Assembly: GCF_021462225.1 (NCBI RefSeq) | Contig: NC_061810.1 | Coordinates: 52,145,886 to 52,209,885, forward strand | Reading direction: 5' to 3' | From: Girardinichthys multiradiatus | Lineage: Eukaryota; Chordata; Actinopteri; Cyprinodontiformes; Goodeidae | Length of the DNA stretch: 64,000 bases | Shown: one piece after another, positions 50,201 through 57,900 of the stretch | Layout of the letters: every line of letters begins with the position of its first letter | Numbering within the stretch: position 1 is the first letter of the stretch | Made by a program: the position numbers and the translations under genes | Notes under the pieces: model-generated | Told to the model about the DNA's origin: nothing | Seen by the model: the letters and a program-made list of their open reading frames with translations, nothing else | Databases searched by the model: none

Positions 50201-53200
50201 GTGAATGCTGAGCTGAAGAAAAAACAGCTGGCTGCTTTGGAGAAAAAAGTACAAATACGATCAAACATCATCCTTTCACGCTGTAGTATGTTGAGTGTAT
50301 GAATCAGCCAGAAATATATGAGAGCTGAGATGATTTGGCTCAAATCAACTTGAACTGTCTCAACCAAAACAAGGTTTATTTTTCTTAAACTGACCTACAA
50401 AAACACTTGTTTTAAACTTACTACCTAAATTTGGCACAAATAGCAAAACAGGACTAACACCAGATACAATTATTACATTTTCATTTAAAATAACAAGTAA
50501 TTAATTCCAAGCTGCATTCTTCATATTTAATTTTCAAGCATCAGAATGGAATATTTAAATGTTTTTATCAGTGACTTGTTCCATTAGTTCAGTTATAAAT
50601 TGTTGGCTGCAACTGCATTTTTTGGTCATTTTTTAGCAGATGTTTAATGTTTCAGTTTTTCTTAGTAAAAACGTGTAAACTGATCTTTTATGACAAGCCG
50701 AATCTCTCACTGAAAGTTTTGCAATAATCCAACCTTTGAGTGCAGTTTTAATTTTGAGTCCAGCTTCCAGTAGGACAGCACTCCCCAACAGCAGAGAGCG
50801 GGATCATTGACCATTCTTTTTTGCACAATCTCCCAAGATCATCCAGAATCCTGGGTCCTCTCTGGTCTCCTTATCAGCTCATCTCACAGCTTTCCTGCAG
50901 TACTTAGTTCTGGGGACTGGTATATCCATGGAAGAAGTTGACTGAGTGTGTTGAACCATTCTGGCGTTGATCCGTCCGTAATGTTTGGATCTTCATCCGC
51001 CTGAAAGACGGGACAACCCACGTTCAGGTTTCTGACAGATGCCACCAGTTTTATTGTAAATGCACATGAGTTCAGAAACAGGCCCACAGCATCACAGATC
51101 CTCTTCCACACTTTACTGTTAGCAGGAGCTCCTTTTCCACATAATCATCACAGCAAACCCAGCTGGAGTGTTTGTTGCTGGAAAGCTCAGGCTTAGTTTG
51201 ATCTGCTTCCAGTTCCAGGCAGAGTCCCAGTAGAGTTCAGCAAACTCCACATGTTTGTGTGATGGTAGGACAGAGAGGGCCTCTTGGATCCTCCTCCAGT
51301 CCCAGTTGTAGTTGTTTTATTATTGCTCCGACTATACAGTTGAGCCCTAAACTATTCACACCCCTTGCAGATCTAGATTTGAAATGACTTTCCTATAGCC
51401 AAGGAGTTTATTTCTGCTTGGAAACTAGACAGACATCTCTCAAAAATTAACAATAATTATGGTTTTATTTATGTCAAAAATAATTTATACCATTCTCAAT
51501 AAAAAAAATAAAAATAAATATGGATATTAACAGCAGTCAAACCCTTTTTCACATGTTTCCTCTGGTGTTTTGATGATTTATCTTTGGTGATGAACTCCAA
51601 GTCTTTGAGGTTGGAAGGCCTGCTCACCATCACCCTAATCTTTAGCCCCCTCCACAGATTCTCTACTAGATTTAAGTGTTGAGCCTGGATGGGATGCTCC
51701 AACATGTTAATATTACTTCCAGTCAGAAGAAACATGCTGGTTGCATTTAAAGATCAGTTCAAAACTTTAATCTGACAGAGGTATGAATAATTATGAGCTT
51801 GGCTGTAGATGTGGGTCAGTGTATGTATCTTTTCTATTTTGGAGGGTGGCTGAGAGAAATAGGCCTCTGTGACAGCCATGTTTATATAGCAGACAAACAG
51901 GAAATCACTGAATTACATTTTCATAAAGTTCAAATTAAAAATGTCTTCTGTTACATTTATTTTCTAGAACTTTTTCAGGGTTGCCAATACGTGTATCAGT
52001 TTTTCAAACTAAAGGTTGGATTTTTTTATTTTTTCAGTGTGAAATTATGTTGCTGCAATAAAAACTATAAAAAGATTATACACGGCTTTTCCAGGAGCGT
52101 CATTAGGTGTGTAAATAAAAACAATCTGTCGCTGAACATTGATTTCAAAGAAAGCACGTTATTTTAATTTGACCTTTCATTTCACCAGATCCATGAGCAG
52201 CAAAGCAAGATGAACAGAAGGATCGTGGCTCTGCGTGACTCTAAGGTTCGCCTGGTGTCTTGGATGGCAGCTCAGGCTCAGCGACTGCAGGAGGTCCAGC
52301 GGGGTCTCCCAGCCCACCGGCGTCAGCCGCCTCCCACCTTGGCCACCCTTTTACCTGAAGAAACCCTGGAGAGGAAGCTGCAGGTCAGCCAAGCCACCTT
52401 GGAGAGATACCGGACACTGAGAGAGCAGAGGTACGCAGCAGGGGTGGCTCTAAGGGGGGGGGACCAGAGGGGACCTTTAAAAATAGTAAAGTAGTGTGTA
52501 ATGGTATAGTTTTCCCAATAGTGACGCCTTGTGTTCAGGAGAGGTACTACAGTGATTGTGATTGACAGATATAAACAGTCCCTCCACAATGTTGACTTGA
52601 CAGCTCCCTACGTCAGCAGTTAATAACTACATTCTGGCTTTCATATGTTTATTTGGAAATGAAAATACATAAAAGTGTCTTTAACTAGAAAACCTCTGAA
52701 AATATTGTAAACCTTTCAAAACAAGAACACGTGGCTGATTTTATACCCCTGCGAAAGGGAAGTGTCATATTGTTTTTAACGGATTTCACCCACATGCAGA
52801 AAGCAATCCAGGAGACAGAGTTTTACGGGAAAGGGTTTATTTACAGAGCAGAGAAGTGAGCAGGGAAACTGGAACCGGGAAACCAACTGTAAAAATAGAC
52901 AGGATGGTAAGCAGGGAAAACTCAGGGTCAAAACTAATGAATAATAATTCTGTCTTACTGGGTTGATGGAATGATCCACCAGGGGGGGGACACACACCAA
53001 GTGGTGGATAATGATGTGCCAGGATGATAAGATGGTCCAGGGGTTTCAGAAGTAGGTGCAGTGGAAGGAGGAGGATGGACAGGGCTCTTGAATGGAGATC
53101 AAATGAGCGAAGAATTCAGGAGGCTGCCAACCTGTGTGGTCCAACGAAGTAACGAGAGAGTTGGATCGCTTCTTTCCAGAAGTGGGTAATCCAGGCAGAG

Positions 53201-56200
53201 TTCCACACAGAAGGCAAAGTCAGGTTCAGGTAATCCTGCAAGGTAACAGATTCAGATTACTAAAAGTTCAAGGCAAGGACAAGACAAGGTAATGTGGCTT
53301 GAGGCTGTACCACTAAGGGCAACACTCTGGCAGTGAGTTGCTGGCAGCCTCCTCCTTAAATACTCCTCAGCAGGTAATCAAGGGAATAGAGAACACCTGT
53401 CACCTCTCCTCCAGGATCCACGCCATCTAGGGGCTAAGCACAGTAACAGCACCAAACAAACAGATAAAGCACAGATCCTGACAGGAAGCAGCTCAAGCTA
53501 AAACCTGGAAAACATCAACATCAGGGTGTCTCTTAATAAAATAATCAACTGTGGAAGCAGGTTGAGACGTACCAAGACCTGCTTCCTTCTGTATACACTC
53601 CGTCCTCATTGAGAGGTAAACCCTGACTGGAAGTAAGTTACAACAAAAACAAACGTTTTCATCACTTTCTCTATCACCTGGCTGATTCTTTCGTTCTTGC
53701 CCTTCTCCTTTCAATTCGTTTTTTAATGATCTTTCAGGGTTTATTTATTTTTCTCTTGTCAAACAGAATAAAGTGTGTGGATCAGGGGGAGCAGGAGGAA
53801 GCTGTGAGTTTATTGGAGCAGCTGGAGAAAGAAATGAAGCTCGAGGAGGAGGAAGACAAAGAGAAAGGAGAAGATGGGAGCTCCACAGTTTCTGCAGGAA
53901 CCAGATATGACCAAGAGACACAGGTGGAGCTGAGTGAGCTGGAGGTGGAGCTGCAGATGGAGGATGAGATCAGGATGCTTCATGAACAGAACTGTCTGCG
54001 CCAACAGGTCGTGTTCCTTAAATGACTCACCTTTAAAAGAAGAAAACACCAGGAGATTTGACTTTGTGTCTGCCTCTTCAGATGGAGAGCTCAGTTTGCC
54101 AGTTTGACACAGACCTTCTGCAGCTGTATCGCCACAAGCTGCATCTGGACAGCCAGATGAAACTGGATGACCTCCAGCTGCTCACGCTCTTCCAGGAGAT
54201 GATGCTCCTGAAGCAGTTTGAGAAGAGGGAGGGAGAGCTGCAGGAGAGACTCAACGTCTGCATTCAGGAGGAGAAGAACATCTCGGTGAAAAATAGATTT
54301 ATTCATATTGTGATTTTGTTGGAGAGTGCGGTCTTATGGCTGAGCTAAAATAATTAACACAGAACCCAGAGAAATCACTCTTAGGCAGTCTTCACGGGGG
54401 GGAACTTTATTTTTTCACAGCGGATTCACAAAACATCATCAGAAATTCCAGAAGTATCCCCGCTTTTCAGTCCTTAAAGGGCAGTTTTTATACAGATACA
54501 AAGCATTGGTGTGTATTGGGGTCTTCTTGACCAATTGAAATCATCATACTCATTTACGTAAAACTTTTTGGCATCTTCTCAGTTAGAGTTCCGGAAATCC
54601 AAATTCAGCCCAACATCTGGAAAACATCAGATTGGCCTACGTGACAGTCTACATTAACATTCTCATGATTTTGGTCAACTCCTCATTCCTGAGCTAAACT
54701 GGACTGCTGAATTAAGGTCACGCTGACCTGGCAGGGGTCAGCGTATCACAAGATTTCCTGGCTGAACTGCAATAAAAAGCCCATCAATTATTCCTCACGC
54801 CAAGAACATTTTTCTAATTTAATCTATTTCCAGATGCTTGCATGTTTACTCAGAGTGAACAATTCTGCACAGAATTCATCTTGTAATGGTAAAAACAATA
54901 ATAACACTTTTTTATCTAATCAAACACAGTTTTAAGCTTCCACAACTTTTCTAATCAGTAACACAAAAACAGAACTTCATCAAAACAGTCCAGCAGAACT
55001 AACGCAGACTATCTTTCTAATTAATTAACTCATTAATTTACTAACATGAACTCATTAAAGCACTGCCGCTACCTACCCAGCTGACTGAGCTATGTAAGTA
55101 AACCACTGAGTGAATGAAACCAGAACCAGTTTATTATTTGTCAGCTGGGTTTGTTTTGCCTTTTTGACACGATCAGCTTCTGTGACGAGTCAATCCGACA
55201 GATTGGTGAATTAAGTAAACATTTCATCTAATAACTAAACCTGGATGAGGCTGCGACTTTACTTTCATTGGTATGCTGTGTTCAAAACATTTACTGAAAC
55301 CATTTTCACCATCATTTGAATTTTCCTACGTGATTATCTCCATTCACTCCATGAGTCCTGCCCCAGTACAGGACTGGGGAAGGCTGCAGCTTGGCTGAGT
55401 GTTGCTGAACTGTTAGCCCCAACCTTCCTATCTCTGCTTTCTGGCAGTTGAAGCTGGAGGAGTACAACGAGCTGCTGGAGCTGAAGAGGAGCAACATCGC
55501 CAAGCTGCAGGAGAGAGAAAGCAGTCTGCAGCTCCGTGAGCGGAGGCTGGATCTGGAAGAGCTGCTGGCGGAGGAGAAAAGTATCGCCAAATCTCTGAAG
55601 AAGGAAATCGACATGCTCATCAAGAAGGTCAGTCCTGTGTGTTTGCAGTTATGCTATGTCTCTGTAAACCTCTGCCGAGTGTCTCTCACGTCTCGGTGTT
55701 TCTGCGGGATTTTGGTTTTGTGTATTTTCAGGACAAACTGGTAAGGACCAGCCGGCAGTCGGTGGAAACTGACTTGGAGTTAATCAACCAGGAGAAGCAG
55801 CTGAAAATGGACGAACTGGATGTGGTGGTTCCTCTCAGACTGGATCAGGTGATCCAGAAACAGCTGATAACAGATGAGGAGCATCAGTCAATAACAGAAG
55901 TGTTTATATATTTCTATCGCCCTCTCTAAGAAAAAAACATATGAGCACACAGATCCTGAGCTGTGGTGATTTAATCTATAAAGTTCTGTGTTTCACCTCT
56001 AATGCTGCTTCAGACTTCAGCTCTGAAAGGCTTCCCTGTCCTTGGTGAAGAAAAACATTCCCACAGCATGATGCTGCCACCACCGTCCTTTATTGGGGCA
56101 AATGTGTATCCATTAAAGTTTTATTAAGGTATATCAGAGTAAAAAGGGGCTGAAAGCAAATGCAAGACACAGTTTTCTAGATTTGTATTTGTAAAAATAA

Positions 56201-57756
56201 GAAAAAAGTTTCAAATATGTAATTACTACTACACACTATACACAACAATGGAAAGTTCTCATGAGAGGTAATGTAGATCCGGTTCTGGGAAAAATAAGGG
56301 GTGAAAGTATCAAGGAAAATACTAGAAAAGAAAAGGTTTTTAATGAATAAATACAGTAAAATAAATGTTTTTAAATGAAAAATGATTTTAGGGACATAAA
56401 AGAAAAAAGATGAAGCAAACCTGTATTAAAATAAATGCATTCCTAAAAATGATAAAGCAGCAAAAAAGCCATATGACCGTTTTATTATTAATATTATTAA
56501 TTTGTCATAAACTGATATGCAAATGTAATAAACAGGGATGCTGACTCTGAAGGAAATGTAAGAGTCAAATATTGAAACAGAAACCAGGATTTTTACAAAA
56601 AACAAGCTAATCAATAGAGAGTACACAATGTACTTGTTCAGAACTTAGAGGTACTTTCCTGGAACAGTTTTTGGAACTTTCCCCGGACTTACCAGGTACT
56701 TTCTCATAACGTTGAGGTTACTTTCCAGAACTTACCTGTAACATTCCTGGAAATTACCTGGCAAGTTAATAGAAAATAACCTCTGAGTTCCTAGTAAGTT
56801 CCAGGAATAGTTCCATTAAAGTTCCAGAAAGTATCTCTTAGGTTGGAGGAAACCCTAGAAGTTCCAGGAACTAGAGCAACCAATACATTTTTCTGAACTT
56901 ATTTTTTAAGTTATTTTAAGTTAATTTTCCATACTTTTTACATATTTTGTTTTTTTCAGTGTTTAAAGATAAAAGCAGCCCTCAATTTCCGAACCAAGTT
57001 TTCTGTGAAAATTACTACATCTTCTCTCCCTCTGCCTGCATCCTTACGTGTCAACCAGATTGCTTTTCTCTCCAACGGCTCGATGCCTTCTGACCTGAGG
57101 GAGGCGTCGGTGCTGAACCGGACCGAGCTGCACAGGCTGCAGCAGCTCAAACTGCAGCTGGAGGCAGAGAACATCGAGCAGAAAGATCTTCTCCGTCAGG
57201 CTCAACTGCAGCGGAACAGGCTGGTCCGTGAAGCGAAACACAAGGTCACCAGGATCCAAGGTGAAATCAGTTCCTCCAGGAGCTGCTCTCTGATGACAAT
57301 AGAAGCATACTGTATGTATCAGGGTGGCATCATTCTGATTGCTGTGTTGATGCAGAGCTGGAGCTGGAGAGCAATGAGCTACAGATGAAGAAATTCGGCA
57401 GGCTGGTGGATCTGGAAGCTCTGCACATGCTGACAGGGAGCAGGAGGTTGGAGGAGCTCAAACAGGAGAAGCGGCTCCTAGAAGCAGCTCAAGCTAAGGA
57501 GATCAGACACTGGGATGTATGTTCTCTGTCTATGAAATGTATTTTTTAGGATTTAGGAACTGAAACCTTTAAAACAAGCTGGGTTTAATATTTGCCTTAT
57601 TCATACACTTGTAACATTCAGGTGAAGATTGAGGAGGCATTGGAGGCGTCAACGGAAGCGATGAAGACTCACAACGAGCTTCTCTACAAGTTGTCGACCT
57701 TGTACGAAGAGAAGATGGAGCTGGAGATCAAAATCAACGCCAGGCAGAAAAAATTG
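17138..57756 (+). CDS. cfap44: CFAP44 (WDR52), cilia- and flagella-associated protein 44, 31 exons, 3' incomplete
   Basis: CFAP44 is an axonemal protein; with CFAP43 it forms a tether linking dynein arms to the doublet microtubule, and its loss causes sperm-flagellum defects (family knowledge). I traced 31 exons: 17138-17213, 20186-20336, 21368-21530, 21795-21897, 21973-22189, 22620-22734, 33126-33290, 33377-33532, 33615-33662, 34142-34241, 34343-34437, 35388-35597, 36422-36532, 36609-36761, 36840-37055, 37414-37556, 47280-47556, 47713-47768, 48607-48769, 49263-49393, 49522-49730, 49801-49957, 50095-50248, 52189-52430, 53767-54007, 54082-54285, 55448-55627, 55732-55848, 57059-57260, 57356-57516, 57622-57756. 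All borders are GT/AG and all phases join without a stop, giving 1617 codons. The human protein is near 1850 residues, and the final C-terminal exon or exons were not found. The start was chosen as the first ATG of an acidic N-terminus (MSDEDSRS) joining exon 2 in phase. The gene appears functional; mobile DNA makes up most of its introns. Confidence 0.95.
17330..17440 (+). mobile_element. LINE 3' tail with GATTCT repeats
   Basis: The motif CTTGGCAATAAAGCTTTTCT followed by GATTCTGATTCTGAT is a familiar fish LINE end, with a self-priming-like hexamer repeat. Only the tail is present. It lies in CFAP44 intron 1. Confidence 0.6.
17520..17975 (-). repeat. Interspersed repeat R1
   Basis: The segment 17803-17975 is nearly identical, in inverted orientation, to 63831-64000 at the right edge, with only a few differences by eye. 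The left part (17527-17660, TTCAATTCAGGTTTATTTAA) resembles fish retroposon tails. No ORF is present. Its right border coincides with the 5' truncation point of the Rex1-like LINE. Confidence 0.7.
17976..19316 (+). mobile_element. Rex1-like non-LTR retrotransposon, 5'-truncated copy 1
   Basis: Broken frames encode an [22 protein letters not shown] (fingers), [15 protein letters not shown], then YSDDSAVVG (catalytic aspartates), [14 protein letters not shown] and a C-terminal [14 protein letters not shown] block. It ends with GATTAATAAAGTATGAAACT. It is 5'-truncated, carries an in-frame stop after LDNRLEWR, and has an internal deletion near 18360 shared with the copy at 37690-40866. It lies in CFAP44 intron 1. 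Naming it Rex1-like, rather than another CR1/L2-clade family, is from recall of the RT motifs. Confidence 0.85.
19317..20185 (+). other. CFAP44 intron 1 remainder with a decayed Tc1-like fragment
   Basis: The stretch 19320-19790 contains Tc1 transposase-derived text: a TGGCACAGTCAAAGTCTGGA motif around 19594, corresponding to the catalytic end of these elements, preceded by a CCATCACACTACCTCCACCA motif. No frame is left. The remaining bases up to exon 2 show nothing. Confidence 0.5.
20186..20336 (+). CDS. cfap44: CFAP44 exon 2
   Basis: Encodes the conserved [10 protein letters not shown] and [11 protein letters not shown] motifs just before the first WD repeat. The donor GTATCC is fixed by the join to exon 3, which completes [14 protein letters not shown]41D transposon begins about 60 bases beyond the donor. 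Confidence 0.93.
20399..21316 (+). mobile_element. Mariner-like element of DD41D type, 5'-deleted
   Basis: Subterminal inverted repeats of about 100 bases (AGAGGGTCATGTGACACATC near 20420 and its complement near 21115) surround half a transposase. The right end continues to a terminal sequence with TATAAATGACCCACCCTGTA ending near 21315. The left counterpart of that outer 150-200 bases is missing, so the element is lopsided. It lies in CFAP44 intron 2. Class from the catalytic spacing described in the transposase entry. Confidence 0.8.
20544..21013 (+). pseudogene. DD41D transposase, C-terminal half
   Basis: The frame encodes the end of an IS630/Tc1/mariner-superfamily catalytic domain: [13 protein letters not shown] with the second catalytic aspartate, then [20 protein letters not shown] with the third, 41 residues apart (counted). 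That spacing matches the group named VISITOR/DD41D as I remember it. The N-terminal DNA-binding half and first aspartate are absent, so it cannot encode an active enzyme. It ends QHIEHIL. Confidence 0.82.
21368..22734 (+). CDS. cfap44: CFAP44 exons 3-6 (first WD repeats)
   Basis: Exons 21368-21530, 21795-21897, 21973-22189 and 22620-22734. They encode the start of the first beta-propeller: [81 protein letters not shown] and [16 protein letters not shown]. These are hallmark CFAP44 segments. Introns 3-5 are short (75-430 bases) and free of large repeats, in contrast with intron 6. Confidence 0.97.
22735..23040. other. CFAP44 intron 6, left part before the L1-like element
   Basis: About 300 bases of intron. 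An open frame runs through it from exon 6, but without conservation. The last bases (GCCCTCAAGTG at 23030-23040) form the left copy of a likely target-site duplication of the L1-like insertion. Confidence 0.6.
23062..27690 (-). repeat. G-rich low-complexity 3' region of the L1-like element
   Basis: About 4.1 kb (23560-27680) is strongly C-rich on plus, G-rich on the LINE sense strand, with countless GGG/GGGG runs. It starts right after the ORF2 stop. It is followed by a homopurine tract on plus (about 23240-23345) and the poly(A)-like end. Because stop codons are AT-rich, long frames of more than 200 codons appear on both strands here; none resembles a protein. Internal sub-blocks include an A run at 24067-24083 and a CA-rich segment to 24200. 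The stretch is far longer than usual LINE 3' UTRs. Confidence 0.75.
27697..31342 (-). pseudogene. L1-like ORF2 (endonuclease + reverse transcriptase), broken
   Basis: It begins [13 protein letters not shown]. An APE-type endonuclease occupies the first 230 codons (QEIH, GGDLNFG and SDHAPVSL motifs). The RT follows in another frame from about 30144: [50 protein letters not shown], then catalytic YADD at 29254-29265 on plus. The C-terminal part runs through 28962-28171 and 28167-27697 in the same frame as the RT, separated by single stops. So there is one frameshift (30144-30284) and two nonsense positions. The enzyme would nick DNA and prime reverse transcription if restored; here it cannot be full length. 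Confidence 0.9.
31791..32621 (-). CDS. L1-like ORF1 protein
   Basis: An intact 276-codon frame: an N-terminal Ser/Thr-rich tail, a leucine-heptad coiled coil (about 45-120, [17 protein letters not shown]), an RRM-like domain beginning [11 protein letters not shown] (about 124), and a C-terminal domain ending EITPWLY. ORF1p normally trimerises and coats LINE RNA as a chaperone. No stop or frameshift is seen, in contrast with ORF2. Confidence 0.88.
   Translation of the reverse strand: MDNLESYVDVCFDNIVMGKPQKYPPMATPTSKCTRSECSTSTSTISPEKSYTDVLDSIDKKLTSLDACLALVEVLHREFQALRESLEFSQEQLASLTAENQTLRDSVKTLTDEMTQLSGENKKMKETILDIQARGMWDNLVFSGIPERAEEDAKSTVREFLQRQLKLPSDEVKNITFHRVHRLGGKKPEHSRPRPIVAKFEHYKQKEQVRGRGRELRGTNFSVNDQFPKEILDRRRVLFPIRKKYIREGIRATVAVDKLYINGQLFRDREITPWLY
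32841..33125. other. CFAP44 intron 6, right part
   Basis: About 285 bases between the likely target-site duplication of the L1-like insertion and exon 7. No repeat or ORF is seen. A pyrimidine-rich acceptor tract ends at TTAG (33125). Confidence 0.6.
33126..33662 (+). CDS. cfap44: CFAP44 exons 7-9 (WD repeats)
   Basis: Exons 33126-33290, 33377-33532 and 33615-33662. They continue the propeller after the 10.4 kb intron 6: [36 protein letters not shown], then [18 protein letters not shown]. The exon 9 donor (GTGAGT) lies about 15 bases before the long (ATCC)n array. Confidence 0.96.
33677..33957. repeat. (ATCC)n tetranucleotide array
   Basis: About 280 bases of ATCC units with interspersed variants (ACCC, GTCC, ATCT, ATTC, and a CAAACACACC interruption near 33853). 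It lies in CFAP44 intron 9, beginning about 15 bases after the donor site. Long frames of His/Pro/Ser/Ile on plus and Met/Asp/Gly/Trp on minus are only the array read as codons. Confidence 0.97.
34142..35597 (+). CDS. cfap44: CFAP44 exons 10-12 (WD repeats)
   Basis: Exons 34142-34241, 34343-34437 and 35388-35597. Blades include [38 protein letters not shown] and [19 protein letters not shown], ending [13 protein letters not shown]. Intron 11 (about 950 bases) is largely a decayed Tc1-like element. Confidence 0.95.
34480..35330 (+). mobile_element. Decayed Tc1-like fragment in CFAP44 intron 11
   Basis: Blocks typical of fish Tc1 relics occur in order: a TGAAGCACAGTAGTGGAGGG segment near 34917, a CCAACAGTTGAAGCTTGGTC segment near 35029, and a CCATGATCCCAAACACGGAG segment near 35069. 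These correspond to the middle of a transposase gene. No frame survives. Confidence 0.6.
35741..36305 (+). mobile_element. Tc1-like remnant in CFAP44 intron 12
   Basis: A TGGCCTAGTCAAAGTCTGTG block near 35923 is derived from the NP.EN catalytic end of Tc1 transposases. It is flanked by diverged ends: CCAAAAGTTTTCACACC near 35761 and a GGTTTAAGGGGCATGAATAC block near 36264. It has no coding capacity. A T run of about 16 bases (36360-36375) follows. Confidence 0.65.
36422..37556 (+). CDS. cfap44: CFAP44 exons 13-16
   Basis: Exons 36422-36532, 36609-36761, 36840-37055 and 37414-37556. They encode [19 protein letters not shown], a basic segment [11 protein letters not shown], a charged linker with seven consecutive glutamates, and FHISD-like propeller text. 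The exon 14 end is set by phase. The donor at 36762 (AAG then GTCCAA) keeps frame with exon 15, whereas a better-looking GT at 36779 would shift it. Exon 16 ends in phase 2 and joins exon 17 nearly 10 kb away. Confidence 0.93.
37690..40866 (+). mobile_element. Rex1-like non-LTR retrotransposon, long copy 2
   Basis: The copy begins with a 5' region (GCGCCGCTCAAGGTGGCAGC near 37726) and an APE-type endonuclease in broken frames ([18 protein letters not shown] near 38205, SGDFNH near 38568). A 384-codon frame (38795-39949) covers the linker and RT fingers, then RT palm and C-terminus continue in two further frames (39910-40215, 40167-40805). Its 3' end reads GATTAATAAAGT then TTGAATTGAATT. It is about 3.2 kb and close to full length, but with at least two frameshifts and the same internal deletion as copy 1. 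It lies in CFAP44 intron 16. Confidence 0.88.
38795..40805 (+). pseudogene. Rex1-like RT (copy 2), frameshifted
   Basis: From [16 protein letters not shown] the frame runs through [20 protein letters not shown] and [14 protein letters not shown] (RT fingers). It hits the deletion after FFDFSRTFN (first palm block), re-enters as [20 protein letters not shown], then [12 protein letters not shown], a catalytic YSDDSAVVG, a frame change near 40130, and [17 protein letters not shown] to the end. The catalytic residues are readable across frames, but no continuous protein exists. Confidence 0.85.
40867..43871. other. CFAP44 intron 16 middle part, repeat fragments
   Basis: No gene is found. Recognisable pieces: a repeat at about 41150-41520 with phrases such as ACCAGGCAGGGAAACCAAGA and AATCAAGGGAAACTAGGAAC, similar in style to the one at 52790-53480; and a terminal-repeat-like block at 41857-42060 (TCATTTCAATAAGTTAGAAT, with CATCAGACCAATAAAAAACA) typical of Tc1-like ends in fish. 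The part 42100-43870 shows nothing firm except AT-rich DNA. Confidence 0.45.
43899..45455 (-). pseudogene. RTE-like LINE reverse transcriptase, one nonsense codon
   Basis: It reads [15 protein letters not shown], then [13 protein letters not shown] (RT fingers), a TGA near 45117-45120 that could be a decayed CGA, then [34 protein letters not shown] and catalytic FADDV (44673-44687 on plus), [13 protein letters not shown] and a C-terminal [13 protein letters not shown]. It ends [12 protein letters not shown]. Upstream and downstream parts of the TGA share one frame. Confidence 0.88.
45400..47049 (-). pseudogene. RTE-like LINE endonuclease ORF
   Basis: Frame of 549 codons. After a basic, Gly/Pro-rich N-terminus comes an APE-type endonuclease: [19 protein letters not shown] (about 146), [20 protein letters not shown] (about 246) and [12 protein letters not shown] (about 328). 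It cleaves target DNA for primed reverse transcription in this family. A linker with [20 protein letters not shown] follows. The frame is lost by a shift around 45500-45600 before the RT. Confidence 0.85.
47280..47768 (+). CDS. cfap44: CFAP44 exons 17-18 (last propeller blade)
   Basis: Exons 47280-47556 and 47713-47768. They encode [39 protein letters not shown] and [15 protein letters not shown], a final blade, followed by the linker [16 protein letters not shown] leading into the coiled-coil half. The acceptor tract of exon 17 is only about 55 bases from an antisense RTE-like LINE. Confidence 0.95.
47769..48606. other. CFAP44 intron 18, AT-rich, nothing recognised
   Basis: Strongly AT-rich intron DNA with simple runs such as TAGTAGTAGTAATAGTAG (48187-48204). 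No ORF or repeat family is recognised. Confidence 0.6.
48607..50248 (+). CDS. cfap44: CFAP44 exons 19-23 (coiled-coil region begins)
   Basis: Exons 48607-48769, 49263-49393, 49522-49730, 49801-49957 and 50095-50248. Lysine/glutamate-rich helices ([30 protein letters not shown]) surround a conserved [20 protein letters not shown] strand-rich segment and the motif [19 protein letters not shown]. The exon 20 donor splits a tryptophan codon (TG then G), which resolves an otherwise confusing border. Confidence 0.93.
48846..49200 (+). mobile_element. Small Tc1-like relic in CFAP44 intron 19
   Basis: Contains the TGGCCTAGTTAAAGTCCAGA block near 48871 (the catalytic end of a Tc1 transposase gene) and a typical downstream segment, in the same order as the remnant at 35741. 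There is no frame. Confidence 0.6.
50249..52188. other. CFAP44 intron 23 with DNA-transposon remnants
   Basis: The part 50690-51300 carries a repeat with phrases such as ACCATTCTGGCGTTGATCCG (50955), without frames. The part 51339-51812 is bounded by related inverted ends (ACAGTTGAGCCCTAAACTAT and ATAATTATGAGCTTGGCTGT), fitting a nonautonomous Tc1-like element with an internal CCTAATCTTTAGCCCCCTCC block. The rest is AT-rich. Confidence 0.5.
52189..54285 (+). CDS. cfap44: CFAP44 exons 24-26
   Basis: Exons 52189-52430, 53767-54007 and 54082-54285. They encode long charged helices: [20 protein letters not shown], then [20 protein letters not shown] with an acidic run, then [20 protein letters not shown]. 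This is consistent with the parallel coiled coil running along the doublet surface. Intron 24 (1.3 kb) holds an interspersed repeat. Confidence 0.93.
52431..53766. other. CFAP44 intron 24 with an interspersed repeat
   Basis: The stretch 52790-53485 looks like a non-coding fish repeat (CAGGGAAACTGGAACCGGGA near 52860; AGCAGGTAATCAAGGGAATA near 53368), comparable to 41150-41520. I cannot name the family. A poly(G) run is at 52455-52463. Confidence 0.4.
54286..55447. other. CFAP44 intron 26, unidentified
   Basis: A stretch from 54350 to 54800 has LTR-like features (a polypurine-ish GGGGGGGAACTTTATTTTTT block near 54397), but no matching copy or ORF. Otherwise nothing is recognised. Confidence 0.35.
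55448..55848 (+). CDS. cfap44: CFAP44 exons 27-28
   Basis: Exons 55448-55627 and 55732-55848. They encode the [20 protein letters not shown] helix and the conserved [11 protein letters not shown] motif. The latter continues directly into exon 29 ([13 protein letters not shown]), confirming the join across a 1.2 kb repeat-bearing intron. Confidence 0.95.
56641..56875. repeat. Inverted-repeat element built of GTTCC/GGAAC motifs
   Basis: The left arm at 56641-56665 pairs with the right arm at 56821-56844 (24 of about 26 positions, allowing two gaps and a few mismatches). The space between is filled with further TTCC/GGAA motifs in both orientations. Looks like a small hairpin-forming nonautonomous element in CFAP44 intron 28. 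There is no ORF. Confidence 0.7.
57059..57756 (+). CDS. cfap44: CFAP44 exons 29-31 (last ones found)
   Basis: Exons 57059-57260, 57356-57516 and 57622-57756. They encode [40 protein letters not shown] and [24 protein letters not shown] helices; KFGR-VDLEAL is a strong family hallmark. Exon 31 ends in phase 0 at a GTAATT donor. The expected terminal segment was not found up to 64000; it either lies beyond the window or was displaced. Confidence 0.93.
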
Positions 57757-57900
57757 GTAATTTTCTCACACAGATCAGGACTCCGAACACTAACACCTTC
57801 TTATTTCCTTCTAGAACCCAGCAGCCCTCCTAGTCTCTGTTTTCACTCAATTATTAATGTCTGGATGAAGATGCTGATCCGAGTCATTTAGGATTAGCTG

